Source of the DNA: Lachnospiraceae bacterium
GTDB lineage: Bacteria > Bacillota > Clostridia > Lachnospirales > Lachnospiraceae
Assembly (NCBI GenBank): GCA_016286555.1
Contig: JAEETA010000010.1
Coordinates: 1 to 64,000 of the forward strand
Reading direction: 5' to 3'
Length of the DNA stretch: 64,000 nucleotides
Shown here piece after piece: positions 17,215 through 24,587 of this stretch. The translations under genes were made by a program, and so were the position numbers. The notes beneath the pieces were generated by a model. The model was not told where the DNA came from and made no database searches. It worked only from the letters and a program-made list of their open reading frames with translations. Each line of letters starts with the position of its first letter. Within the stretch, counting starts at the first letter, position 1.

Positions 17215-18147
17215 TCAGTCCTCGGGGTCTTCTTTTTTGCGGAGCGTGTAATCCAGCATGGGTTCATCGTCCACAAAATTGATCTCGTCGTTCAGGTATA
17301 CCTGGTAATTGTTCCAGACATCCTCCAGCATTTTCAGGTCATTGCGCACTGCGTCGGGAGCCTTCATACAGAGGGCCACCACCAGGGCGTTAATGACGGA
17401 AAGGGGTGCCACCAGGCTGTCCACGATGCTCACCATATCGCTTCTTGCAAAGAGCATACAGGAGGCATACATGGCCATGGGGGAATACTTGGTATCCGTG
17501 ATGGCAATGACGCCCGCACGCCTGTCGTTGGCAAATTCCATTGCCTTCAATGTGCGCATGGAATATCTGGGGAAGCTGATGCCCACAAAGCAGTCGTTCT
17601 CGCCGATGCGGATCATCTGCTCAAAGGTTTCCGTGACGGAGGTGGTATTCACCAGGATCACGTTCTTGCGGAACATGTTCAGGTAAAAATGCAGGAAGGA
17701 AGCCAGGGGCTCGTTGCTGCGCAGTCCCATGATATACACGGTATCTGCCTCCAGCAGCATATCCACTGCCATGTCAAAAGCGTCCGCATCCAGATTTTCC
17801 ATGGTATCCTGGATCTTCTCGATATCGGCGCGAAGCACGCTGGTGAGGACCTCAGAACGGCTGCGACGGCCGTATTTTTCCTCGATCTTCTGCATGCCGG
17901 AAAATTTGTTTTTCACGCAGTCAATGAGTGCCTGCTGAAATCCGGGATATCCCTTATATCCCAATGCGGATGCAAAGCGCACCACCGTGGACTCGCTGAC
18001 ATCCAGGGCTTCCCCCAGCTGGGCAGCCGTCATAAAAACGGCCTGCTCATATTTGTCCACGATATATTCCGCGATCTTACGCTGGCTCTTGCTCATGGTG
18101 GGCATCTGCTCACGGATGAGCCGGAGTACATCGTTGTATTCTGCCAT
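17215..18147 (-). CDS. MurR/RpiR-family transcriptional regulator
   Basis: A 310-residue regulator: an N-terminal HTH_6 domain (about 1-80, with VFMTAAQLGEALDVSESTVVRFASALGYKG split across the recognition helices) and a SIS sugar-phosphate-binding domain (about 110-250, TVYIMGLRSNEPLASF, GISFPRYSMRTLKAMEFA, GVIAITDTKYSPMAM). Such proteins respond to phosphosugars. No sugar pathway genes adjoin, so the effector and targets cannot be read from context. GGAG lies 9 bases before the ATG, immediately downstream of a hairpin cluster in the same transcript. Confidence 0.9.
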   Translation of the reverse strand: MAEYNDVLRLIREQMPTMSKSQRKIAEYIVDKYEQAVFMTAAQLGEALDVSESTVVRFASALGYKGYPGFQQALIDCVKNKFSGMQKIEEKYGRRSRSEVLTSVLRADIEKIQDTMENLDADAFDMAVDMLLEADTVYIMGLRSNEPLASFLHFYLNMFRKNVILVNTTSVTETFEQMIRIGENDCFVGISFPRYSMRTLKAMEFANDRRAGVIAITDTKYSPMAMYASCMLFARSDMVSIVDSLVAPLSVINALVVALCMKAPDAVRNDLKMLEDVWNNYQVYLNDEINFVDDEPMLDYTLRKKEDPED

Positions 18148-18161
18148 AAATTAGTTACTCC

Positions 18162-18238
18162 GTGATGAGAATTTGCGAATGCAAATTCTCAGAACATTAT
18201 TCCCTGTGATGAGAATTTGCGAATGCAAATTCTCAGAA
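18162..18238. repeat. Two identical 33-base hairpin repeats
   Basis: Positions 18162-18194 and 18206-18238 are identical. Each contains an 11-bp perfect stem (TGAGAATTTGC pairing with GCAAATTCTCA) closed by GAAT, at 18166-18191 and 18210-18235. They lie between tetR and rpiR, upstream of the rpiR ribosome site, and would be transcribed on the minus strand. No T-run follows either hairpin, so they are not ordinary terminators. Confidence 0.85.
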
Positions 18239-18242
18239 TCGG

Positions 18243-18286
18243 GGAATTGGTGTGCATGCGTAGCATCTATGAATCACACCAATTCC
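18243..18286. repeat. Third hairpin of the tetR-rpiR intergenic cluster
   Basis: A 12-bp perfect stem, GGAATTGGTGTG (18243-18254) with CACACCAATTCC (18275-18286), encloses a 20-base loop that can itself pair weakly through GATGC/GCATC. The sequence differs from the tandem hairpins beside it. Confidence 0.75.
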
Positions 18287-18287
18287 T

Positions 18288-18324
18288 GTTTGAAAGAAAA
18301 TCGCATCAGCGTTTTCTTTCAAAC
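18288..18324. repeat. Fourth hairpin, next to the tetR stop codon
   Basis: GTTTGAAAGAAAA and TTTTCTTTCAAAC pair over 13 bp. With a bulged T, CGC/GCG extends the stem to an ATCA loop. It begins one base after the tetR TAA on the minus strand. The sequence CAGGGAATAATGTT that spans the tetR stop recurs downstream (minus strand) next to the second tandem hairpin. Confidence 0.75.
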
Positions 18325-18325
18325 A

Positions 18326-18877
18326 TTATTCCCTGACGAAGGATTCGTATGCCTTTACCAGCAGCTGCTCGGTCTCGGAATCCGTCAGATCATAATCCCC
18401 GGACAGGGTCATGCAGGCTGCACCGTGAATAAAGATCCACATGCGCATGAAGAGGCTTCCGGGCTCCTTGCAGCCCATGTCCTTCGCCATGTTGATCTCA
18501 CGGACCACATTGCCGGCATCGCCGTTCAGCAGTTCGTACATACTGATCCCGTTCTTTTTATCCTCTACGAAAAGCAGGCGGAACAGATTCCTCTCCTGTC
18601 TCGCGAACGCAATATAAGCCATACCCAGATCGGAAAAAGGCGCGATGCCGCGCTTGGGAAATCCTGCGGAAAAACTTCTGAAATAATCGACGGCCCTAAG
18701 GTAAACCGCACCCTGCAGTTCCTCCATATTCTTGTACACGCGGAAAATGGGCTGGGTGGAACAACCGGCCTTCAGCGCTACCTTTCTGGCGGTAACGGAA
18801 GCGAAGCCTTCTTCTCTCGTCATCTCAAACGCGGTGTCCGTGATATGGTCAATGGTAATGGTTTCTTTACGGGCCAT
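18326..18877 (-). CDS. TetR/AcrR-family transcriptional regulator
   Basis: A 183-residue repressor-like protein. The N-terminal HTH (about 8-55) reads ITDTAFEMTREEGFASVTARKVALKAG followed by VYKNMEELQGAVYLRAVDYF; the C-terminal ligand domain is divergent. It is the first gene of the long minus-strand operon toward cheR. A TTG at 18898 would start within the GAGAGGAGAA ribosome site, so ATG 18877 was chosen. A strong promoter and a possible operator lie upstream, suggesting autoregulation. The ligand is unknown. Confidence 0.88.
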   Translation of the reverse strand: MARKETITIDHITDTAFEMTREEGFASVTARKVALKAGCSTQPIFRVYKNMEELQGAVYLRAVDYFRSFSAGFPKRGIAPFSDLGMAYIAFARQERNLFRLLFVEDKKNGISMYELLNGDAGNVVREINMAKDMGCKEPGSLFMRMWIFIHGAACMTLSGDYDLTDSETEQLLVKAYESFVRE

Positions 18878-18915
18878 GAAATGATTCTCCTCTCTCAAAA
18901 ACGGAAACGAATGTT

Positions 18916-18944
18916 ATTTTACGGAAGAGGTTAAATAAAGTCAA
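18916..18944 (-). promoter_or_regulatory. Sigma-A promoter of the tetR operon
   Basis: Minus strand: TTGACT (18944-18939), 17-base spacer, TAAAAT (18921-18916). The predicted start is about 30 bases upstream of ATG 18877. Confidence 0.8.
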
Positions 18945-18967
18945 TAGCCCGCAAACCCGCTTGTATT

Positions 18968-18998
18968 CGTGAAACCTAGTGAAATCAAACGTTTCACG
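18968..18998. promoter_or_regulatory. Candidate operator: CGTGAAAC inverted repeat
   Basis: CGTGAAAC (18968-18975) and GTTTCACG (18991-18998) form a perfect 8-bp inverted repeat with a 15-base spacer that contains a third GTGAAA-like half site. It lies 25 bases upstream of the tetR -35, a plausible site for the TetR product or another factor. Confidence 0.4.
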
Positions 18999-19040
18999 GA
19001 ACGAAGAAAATGGAAGAAATTTTGTATGCCGCGGGCTCAA

Positions 19041-19080
19041 AAAAAATAAAGCGATCCATGCAAGCAGGATCGCTTTATTT
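19041..19080 (-). terminator. Terminator of the sodium-pump decarboxylase operon
   Basis: Minus strand: AAATAAAGCGATCC pairs with GGATCGCTTTATTT, followed by a run of eight T. It is 33 bases past the oadA stop. Confidence 0.92.
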
Positions 19081-19112
19081 CTTATGAGACTTTTTGTTTT
19101 ATGAGGCCGGAA

Positions 19113-20540
19113 TTACACCGGGTAAGCCTTGTTCTCGGTGTCTGCCTGGGTGACATCCACCTTCTCCTGCTGTGCCTGACGATACTTGAAGAAGTCGGTA
19201 GCAACCTGAGGGAACAGAGCGTAGCTCAGCACGTCCTCATCCTGCTGCTTCCACTGCTTCATCTCGGACTCCAGCTTGTCCATCTCGTTGTCAAGAGTAT
19301 CTGCAAAACGACCGGTAAGTCTGGTCTCGCCGGGGATGACCTTGTCGATGACTTCCTGGCTCATGGGCTTTACGGTCTGGCCGTACTCGCCGCGAAGCAT
19401 GCCCTTGGTCTCCTTGGTAGCCATCTTGTAGCGCTCGCCCATAAGGACGTTGAACACTGCCTGAGTACCCACGATCTGAGAAGAAGGGGTAACCAGAGGG
19501 GGCTCACCCAGATCCTTACGCACTCTGGGGATCTCCTCCAGCACTGCGCGATACTTATCTTCTGCGTTCTGCTCCTTCAGCTGGCTCACCATGTTGGAAA
19601 GCATACCGCCGGGAACCTGATACAGCAACGTCTTGATGTTAACGCCCAGAACCTTGGGATTCATCAGGCCGTTCTTCAGGCACTCCTCACGGTAAGGTGC
19701 GAAGTAGTCTGCGATCTCAGCCAGCAGATCCTGATCAAAGCCGGTGTCATAGGGAGTGCCCTTGAAGGCCTCAACCATAACCTCGGTAGCGGGCTGGGAA
19801 GTACCCATTGCCAGAGGGCTCATAGCGGTGTCGATGATGTCCACGCCGGACTCTACAGCCTTCATATAGGTCATTCCTGCCACACCGGAGGTGTAGTGGG
19901 AGTGGAGCTGGATGGGAAGATCGGTGTTCTCCTTCATGGCCTTGATCATCTCGGTAGCCTTGTAAGGAAGCAGCAGACCTGCCATATCCTTGATACAGAT
20001 GGAATCAGCACCCATCTCCTCGATCTTCTTTGCCATGTCTGCCCAGTACTCCAGGGTGTATGCATCGCCCAGGGTGTAGGACAGAGCTACCTGTGCGTGA
20101 CCGCGGCCCTCGCGGCGCTTGATCTCATTGGTAGCGTTCACTGCCTCCTGCAGGTTGGGCAGGTAGTTCAGGCAGTCAAAGATACGGATGATATCGATAC
20201 CGTTGGCGATGGACTTCTCAACGAAGGCATCCACAACGTCGTCCGCATAGGGACGATAGCCCAGAATGTTCTGTCCGCGGAACAGCATCTGCAGCTTGGT
20301 GTTCTTGAAACCGTCACGCAGCTTGCGCAGACGATCCCAGGGATCTTCCTTCAGGAAGCGCAGGGATGCGTCAAAGGTAGCGCCGCCCCAGCACTCTACG
20401 GAATGATAGCCGACCTTGTCCATCTTCTCAACGATGGGAAGCATGAACTCGGTGGGCATTCTGGTTGCGATCAGGGACTGGTGTGCGTCACGCAGCACGG
20501 TCTCCGTAATCTTAATGGGTTTCTTATTTACTTCAGCCAT
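19113..20540 (-). CDS. oadA: Oxaloacetate decarboxylase alpha / pyruvate carboxylase subunit B-like carboxyltransferase
   Basis: A 475-residue TIM-barrel carboxyltransferase. Seen: TETVLRDAHQSLIATRM (metal Asp), ECWGGATFD, LFRGQNILGYR, IRIFDCLNYL, the carbamylated-lysine region CIKDMAGLL and LHSHYTSGVAGM (metal His-x-His). The PYC_OADA helical domain follows (about 300-460). It lacks the C-terminal biotin domain of classical OadA (about 590 residues), and the carrier is a separate gene in the same operon. The enzyme moves CO2 between oxaloacetate and carboxybiotin. It is the last gene of the five-gene unit, 73 bases after oadB. Confidence 0.93.
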   Translation of the reverse strand: MAEVNKKPIKITETVLRDAHQSLIATRMPTEFMLPIVEKMDKVGYHSVECWGGATFDASLRFLKEDPWDRLRKLRDGFKNTKLQMLFRGQNILGYRPYADDVVDAFVEKSIANGIDIIRIFDCLNYLPNLQEAVNATNEIKRREGRGHAQVALSYTLGDAYTLEYWADMAKKIEEMGADSICIKDMAGLLLPYKATEMIKAMKENTDLPIQLHSHYTSGVAGMTYMKAVESGVDIIDTAMSPLAMGTSQPATEVMVEAFKGTPYDTGFDQDLLAEIADYFAPYREECLKNGLMNPKVLGVNIKTLLYQVPGGMLSNMVSQLKEQNAEDKYRAVLEEIPRVRKDLGEPPLVTPSSQIVGTQAVFNVLMGERYKMATKETKGMLRGEYGQTVKPMSQEVIDKVIPGETRLTGRFADTLDNEMDKLESEMKQWKQQDEDVLSYALFPQVATDFFKYRQAQQEKVDVTQADTENKAYPV

Positions 20541-20613
20541 TCTATTATCCTCTCATAGTTTCCGATACAGACGCTTCCGGCGTCTGTGATCTGATTAGGT
20601 ATTTACCCTTCGA

Positions 20614-21765
20614 TCAAAAGACACCGAAGATTGCCATAAAGGTTCCCGCTGCAACAGCGGTACCGATGACACCGGCCACGTTGGGGCCCATTGCATGCAT
20701 CAGAAGGAAATTGGTGGGATCCTCCTGTGCGCCGACCTTCTGGGAGACTCTCGCTGCCATGGGGACGGCGGAAACGCCTGCGGAACCGATCAAAGGATTG
20801 ACGGCACCCTTGGTAACCTTACACATGAGCTTACCGAAGAGCACACCGGCCAGGGTACCGAACATGAATGCCACAAGACCCAGGACCACAATTTTCAGGG
20901 TGCTGACATTCAGAAATGCCTCGGCACTGGTGGTAGCACCAACGGAAGTACCCAGCAGGATGACCACGATGTACATCATGGCGTTGGAAGCGGTGTCGGT
21001 CAGCTGACGGACCACACCGGACTCCTTAAAGAGGTTACCCAGCATCAGCATACCAACCAGGGGAGCGGTGGTGGGAAGGATCAGGCAGACCACGATGGTA
21101 ACCACGATGGGGAAGAGGATCTTCTCCAGCTTGGATACGGGGCGAAGCTGACCCATCTTGATGGCACGCTCTTTCTTGGTGGTGAAGAGCTTCATGATGG
21201 GAGGCTGGATGATGGGCACCAGGCTCATGTAGGAGTATGCCGCAACGGCGATGGGACCCAGGAGTCCGGTCTGTCCCAGCTTGCTGGCCAGGAAGATGGA
21301 GGTAGGGCCGTCTGCGCCGCCGATGATGGAAACGGCTGCAGCTGCCTTGTCGTTAAAGCCAAGGGCGATAGCGCCGAAGTATGCGGCGAAAATACCAAAC
21401 TGTGCTGCCGCACCGAGGAGGAAGCTCTTCGGGTTGGCAATGAGGGGACCGAAGTCCGTCTGCGCACCCACACCCATGAAGATGAGGGACGGCAGGATGG
21501 CAAGCTCATCGAGCTTGTAGAAGTAGTACAGCAGACCTCCCTGTCCGTTGGGGCTGGATTCCGCACTCAGGATGATGTCCGGATAAATATTGACAAGGAG
21601 CATGCCGAAGGCGATGGGAACCAGCAGCAGCGGTTCATATCCATGCCGGATGGCCAGATAAAGGAAAAAGCAGGCAACTGCGATCATCAGGTAGTTTCCC
21701 CAGGTCAGATTGAAGAAAGCCGTCTGATGGATCAGATTGCTCAGCGTAGATCCGACGTAACTCAT
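20614..21765 (-). CDS. oadB: Sodium-translocating decarboxylase beta subunit
   Basis: A 383-residue polytopic membrane protein of the OadB/GcdB/MmdB family, with about nine membrane segments. The functional signature IIGGADGPTSIFLASKL carries the Asp that binds Na+, and the C-terminus has GSAGVSAVPMAARVSQKVG. It decarboxylates carboxybiotin and pumps Na+ outward, the energy-conserving step. The neighbouring biotin carrier and both carboxyltransferases would feed it. Confidence 0.95.
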   Translation of the reverse strand: MSYVGSTLSNLIHQTAFFNLTWGNYLMIAVACFFLYLAIRHGYEPLLLVPIAFGMLLVNIYPDIILSAESSPNGQGGLLYYFYKLDELAILPSLIFMGVGAQTDFGPLIANPKSFLLGAAAQFGIFAAYFGAIALGFNDKAAAAVSIIGGADGPTSIFLASKLGQTGLLGPIAVAAYSYMSLVPIIQPPIMKLFTTKKERAIKMGQLRPVSKLEKILFPIVVTIVVCLILPTTAPLVGMLMLGNLFKESGVVRQLTDTASNAMMYIVVILLGTSVGATTSAEAFLNVSTLKIVVLGLVAFMFGTLAGVLFGKLMCKVTKGAVNPLIGSAGVSAVPMAARVSQKVGAQEDPTNFLLMHAMGPNVAGVIGTAVAAGTFMAIFGVF

Positions 21766-21801
21766 TTGTTAACCTCCTAAGGGTAGTTTCGTGTCATCTC
21801 A

Positions 21802-22179
21802 TCAGTTCAGAGTCGCAAGAACTGCCCCTGCCTCGATTGCGTCGCCTACTGCAACATCAATGCTGGCAACAGTGCCGTCCTGAGGAGCCACAACGGGGAT
21901 CTCCATCTTCATTGCCTCGATGATGACAACGGCCTCACCTGCCTTAACGGCATCGCCGACCTTCTTCTCGAGCTTGAATACCTTACCTGCGGCGCCTGCC
22001 TCAACCTTAACGGAGCCTGCGCCTGCTGCGGGTGCTGCAGCCTTAGGAGCTGCGGGTGCTGCCTTGGGAGCAGCCTTGGGCGCTGCGGGAGCAGCTACGG
22101 GAGCGACGCCTGCGCCGGCACCTTCCTCAACGGTAACTGCGTAAGTATTGCCATTCACGGTGATGGTATAATTTTTCAT
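21802..22179 (-). CDS. Biotin carboxyl carrier protein of the decarboxylase complex
   Basis: A 125-residue gamma-subunit-type carrier. A short N-terminal strand region (MKNYTITVNGNTYAVTV) is followed by an Ala/Pro-rich flexible linker (about 22-55) and a biotinyl domain with EAMKMEI, where Lys91 is the biotinylation site. It shuttles CO2 from a carboxyltransferase to OadB. ATG 22179 has GGAGG 8 bases upstream; a TTG at 22194 would overlap that site. The next gene starts 36 bases downstream. Confidence 0.94.
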   Translation of the reverse strand: MKNYTITVNGNTYAVTVEEGAGAGVAPVAAPAAPKAAPKAAPAAPKAAAPAAGAGSVKVEAGAAGKVFKLEKKVGDAVKAGEAVVIIEAMKMEIPVVAPQDGTVASIDVAVGDAIEAGAVLATLN

Positions 22180-22202
22180 TTTGATATCCTCCAAATGTAT
22201 GA

Positions 22203-23003
22203 TTATCTTTTGATCTTACGGACGCTGCGAACGACAAAACCGTCGGTTCCGGTAGCACCCTCGTATGCTGCGATGGCTGCTGCGATCACAGCCACGAGTT
22301 CAGTATCGTCTTCTTCCTCTGCTGCGGTGGTCTCCTGGGCAATGATCTGATCCACTGCCTTGTCGATACCGTTCACAGTCGCGTTCTTCTCCGCTTTCTT
22401 CGCTTCCGCTCTCTCCTGGAGCTTCGGAACGATGCCCAGAAGGCTGATGACGCAGATGATGATGATCAGGACCACGAACACGGTACCCATACCGATCAGG
22501 GTATTCAGTCCTGCTACCTTCATCTTCTCACCGAAGGAGTATTCGGGGTTCAGCGCAGCGGACTCCAGCTTCAGGAAGAGGTCATTTGCAAAGATCATCT
22601 CCACCGTGGCATTCCGCTTGGTGCCGGTCACTTTCATCGTAACGATGATCTGCGTATCATTGGTGGAGAGCTCCGAACCGATGACACCGGTGATGTCTCC
22701 CACCTCATCAGCAGCTCCGGCAAAACTGGTGATGGCATTTTTGAATCCGTAGCCGTCCACGTTCAGGCCTGCGTTGTTGTAGATCACAGCTTCCACCTCT
22801 TCGTTGGTGTACTCCTGCAATGCTTCAACGGTTTCCGCGCTGTACATGAGGGAGGAAAGGAAGGTCAGCATATCCCCCTCCGCCATGGCCTGGGCATTGG
22901 TGTTTCTCGTCTGCTGGGTAACCGACACCGTGTCAGCTTTACCGCACGCTGTCAGGCAGAGGAGCATCGCCAGAACGGCCAGGATAGAAATCCTTTTTTT
23001 CAT
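22203..23003 (-). CDS. OadG-type subunit with N-terminal lipoprotein domain
   Basis: A 266-residue protein. Residues 1-20 are a lipoprotein signal with lipobox CLTAC (Cys20). An extracytoplasmic domain (about 30-150) follows, then one membrane helix (about 170-195, GMGTVFVVLIIIICVISLLGI) and a charged cytoplasmic tail typical of OadG/MmdD, which anchors the soluble subunits to the pump. Usual OadG proteins are 80-130 residues without the exported domain. The C-terminal AAAIAAYEGATG...VVRSVRKIKR is the conserved tail of MmdD-type proteins. The position between carboxyltransferase and carrier supports the role. Confidence 0.85.
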   Translation of the reverse strand: MKKRISILAVLAMLLCLTACGKADTVSVTQQTRNTNAQAMAEGDMLTFLSSLMYSAETVEALQEYTNEEVEAVIYNNAGLNVDGYGFKNAITSFAGAADEVGDITGVIGSELSTNDTQIIVTMKVTGTKRNATVEMIFANDLFLKLESAALNPEYSFGEKMKVAGLNTLIGMGTVFVVLIIIICVISLLGIVPKLQERAEAKKAEKNATVNGIDKAVDQIIAQETTAAEEEDDTELVAVIAAAIAAYEGATGTDGFVVRSVRKIKR

Positions 23004-23019
23004 GTTGTTTCCACCCTTT

Positions 23020-24447
23020 CTACACAGTCATATGCTTCTTGATGCTCTGGGGCTCAGCCTTGGAAAAAAGCATCTCAAAGGCAGCCACAACATACTTTCT
23101 GGTCTCGGAAGGATCGATGATCTGATCCACATAGCCGCGTCTTGCTGCGGACAGTGCATTGTTGTTCATGGCATCGATCTCGGCACCCTTTGCGGAAAGC
23201 GTATCAGCATCCGCACCGTCGCAGAGGATCTCTGCGGCAAGCTTGCCGTCCATCACGCCGAATCTTGCGCCGTTCCATGCGATGGTGAAATCAGCGCCGA
23301 TGGCCTTGGAGTTCATGACATTGACTGCGGAGCCCATAGCCTCGCCGACGATGACGTTTACCTTGGGAACGGAAGCGCCTGCAAATGCTGCGATGAGCTT
23401 TGCTGCAGCGACTGCGATCTCCTTCTCGGATGCCAGGGTAGCCTCATAGCCGGTAACATTGGTCAGGCTCAGAACGGGGATGTCGAAAGCATCGCAGAAC
23501 TTCACGAAGTCTGCAGCCTTGCGGCAGCCGTTTGCGGTGAGTCTGGTGCCCAGCTTCTTTGCCTTGCCCTCAGCATCGTAGATCTCGCTGCGGTTTGCAA
23601 CGGCACCTACGGTGCAGCCGTTCAGGCGCAGGAAACCGGTGACCATCTCGGGAGCGTACAGAGCGCCCGTTTCAAAGAAGTCCTGATCGTCTGCGATCAT
23701 GGAAAGTGCAATGGAGGTGTCACCCGCGCAGGATGCGATATCCTCGCAGATGCGATTCAGATCGTCGGTGATCTCTTCGGTGTACTTGAAATCATCGTTG
23801 TCCTGAGGAAGCATGGTGACCAGAGCGCGCACCTTTGCGAAGATGTCTGCCTCATCGGCAACCACATCAACGGTGCCTGCATTCTCAGCCTGGAATGCGG
23901 CACGGGAGGTGTCGTTCTTGTCAGCACGGTTGCCGTCCAGGGCATTGGGTGCATTGACAAAGAGTCTGCCGGCCTCACCGTCCATGAAGGTAAAGTCGGT
24001 CATGCCTGCAAAGAGTGCAAGTCCGCCGCCGCAGCTGCCGCAGATCACGGTGATCTGAGGGATCACGCCGCTGGCCTGCGCCTGCTTCGCATAAATGCGG
24101 CCCAGTGCGTACATGGCATCGGTACCCTCCTGGAGACGCATACCGCCGCAATCGATGATGCCGATGACGGGAGTGCCGGTCTTCAGTGCCAGGTTGTAAA
24201 GATTGACGATCTTGCGGGCATGCATTTCACCGATGGTGCCGCCCAGCACGGATGCGTCCTGGCTGTAAACGTATACGGGATCATTCTCGATGGTGCCGTA
24301 ACCGGTGATACAGCCGTCGCCGGGAAGAAGCCTGGGATCTGCGTTTAAATCCGTAGCCCGGGCCGTGACCAGTTCGCCGATGGGAGCGAAGCTGTTTTCG
24401 TCGAGGAGAGACAGGATTCTCTGACTCGCTTTTGAAGTAGTGCTCAT
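23020..24447 (-). CDS. Acyl-CoA carboxyltransferase (methylmalonyl-CoA/glutaconyl-CoA decarboxylase alpha-like)
   Basis: A 475-residue carboxyltransferase with paired crotonase folds. N-half: YVYSQDASVLGGTIGEMHARKI, IDCGGMRLQEG and CGSCGGGLALFAG. C-half: ADFVKFCDAFDIPVLSLTNV, AAAKLIAAFAGASVPKVNVIVG and GARFGVMDGKLAAEIL. It would transfer CO2 from an acyl-CoA (methylmalonyl-, malonyl- or glutaconyl-CoA) to the biotin carrier. The substrate cannot be read from the sequence; the N-half is somewhat shorter than in classical MmdA (about 510 residues). ATG 24447 has GGAGGT 7 bases upstream. It is the first gene of the operon. Confidence 0.88.
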   Translation of the reverse strand: MSTTSKASQRILSLLDENSFAPIGELVTARATDLNADPRLLPGDGCITGYGTIENDPVYVYSQDASVLGGTIGEMHARKIVNLYNLALKTGTPVIGIIDCGGMRLQEGTDAMYALGRIYAKQAQASGVIPQITVICGSCGGGLALFAGMTDFTFMDGEAGRLFVNAPNALDGNRADKNDTSRAAFQAENAGTVDVVADEADIFAKVRALVTMLPQDNDDFKYTEEITDDLNRICEDIASCAGDTSIALSMIADDQDFFETGALYAPEMVTGFLRLNGCTVGAVANRSEIYDAEGKAKKLGTRLTANGCRKAADFVKFCDAFDIPVLSLTNVTGYEATLASEKEIAVAAAKLIAAFAGASVPKVNVIVGEAMGSAVNVMNSKAIGADFTIAWNGARFGVMDGKLAAEILCDGADADTLSAKGAEIDAMNNNALSAARRGYVDQIIDPSETRKYVVAAFEMLFSKAEPQSIKKHMTV

Positions 24448-24519
24448 AGGTTCAACCTCCATATGATATTCAGAACGGGGAATGAAACAAAAAAATACCC
24501 CATCTTCAATTTCTTTCGT

Positions 24520-24528
24520 AGTTTACCA
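24520..24528 (-). promoter_or_regulatory. Possible extended -10 promoter of the decarboxylase operon
   Basis: Minus strand TG-G-TAAACT (TG 24528-24527, hexamer 24525-24520), immediately downstream of the upstream gene's terminator T-run and about 70 bases before ATG 24447. The -35 is poor. Confidence 0.35.
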
Positions 24529-24531
24529 CAA

Positions 24532-24562
24532 AAAAGAGGATTCGTATAGAACGAATCCTCTT
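24532..24562 (-). terminator. Terminator of the scpA-scpB-GH5 unit
   Basis: Minus strand: AAGAGGATTCGT pairs with ACGAATCCTCTT, then TTTT. It is located 25 bases past the GH5 stop. Confidence 0.9.
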
Positions 24563-24587
24563 AAAGTCTTATCAATTTTGTTTTTTG

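Noticed and set aside
18162-18324. CRISPR array
   Set aside because: Only two identical units 11 bases apart, each palindromic, with no spacers of regular length and no cas genes.
23020-24447. Acetyl-CoA carboxylase subunit
   Set aside because: It is a single-chain double crotonase fold in an operon with OadB and OadG and no biotin carboxylase, which points to a decarboxylase/transcarboxylase instead.
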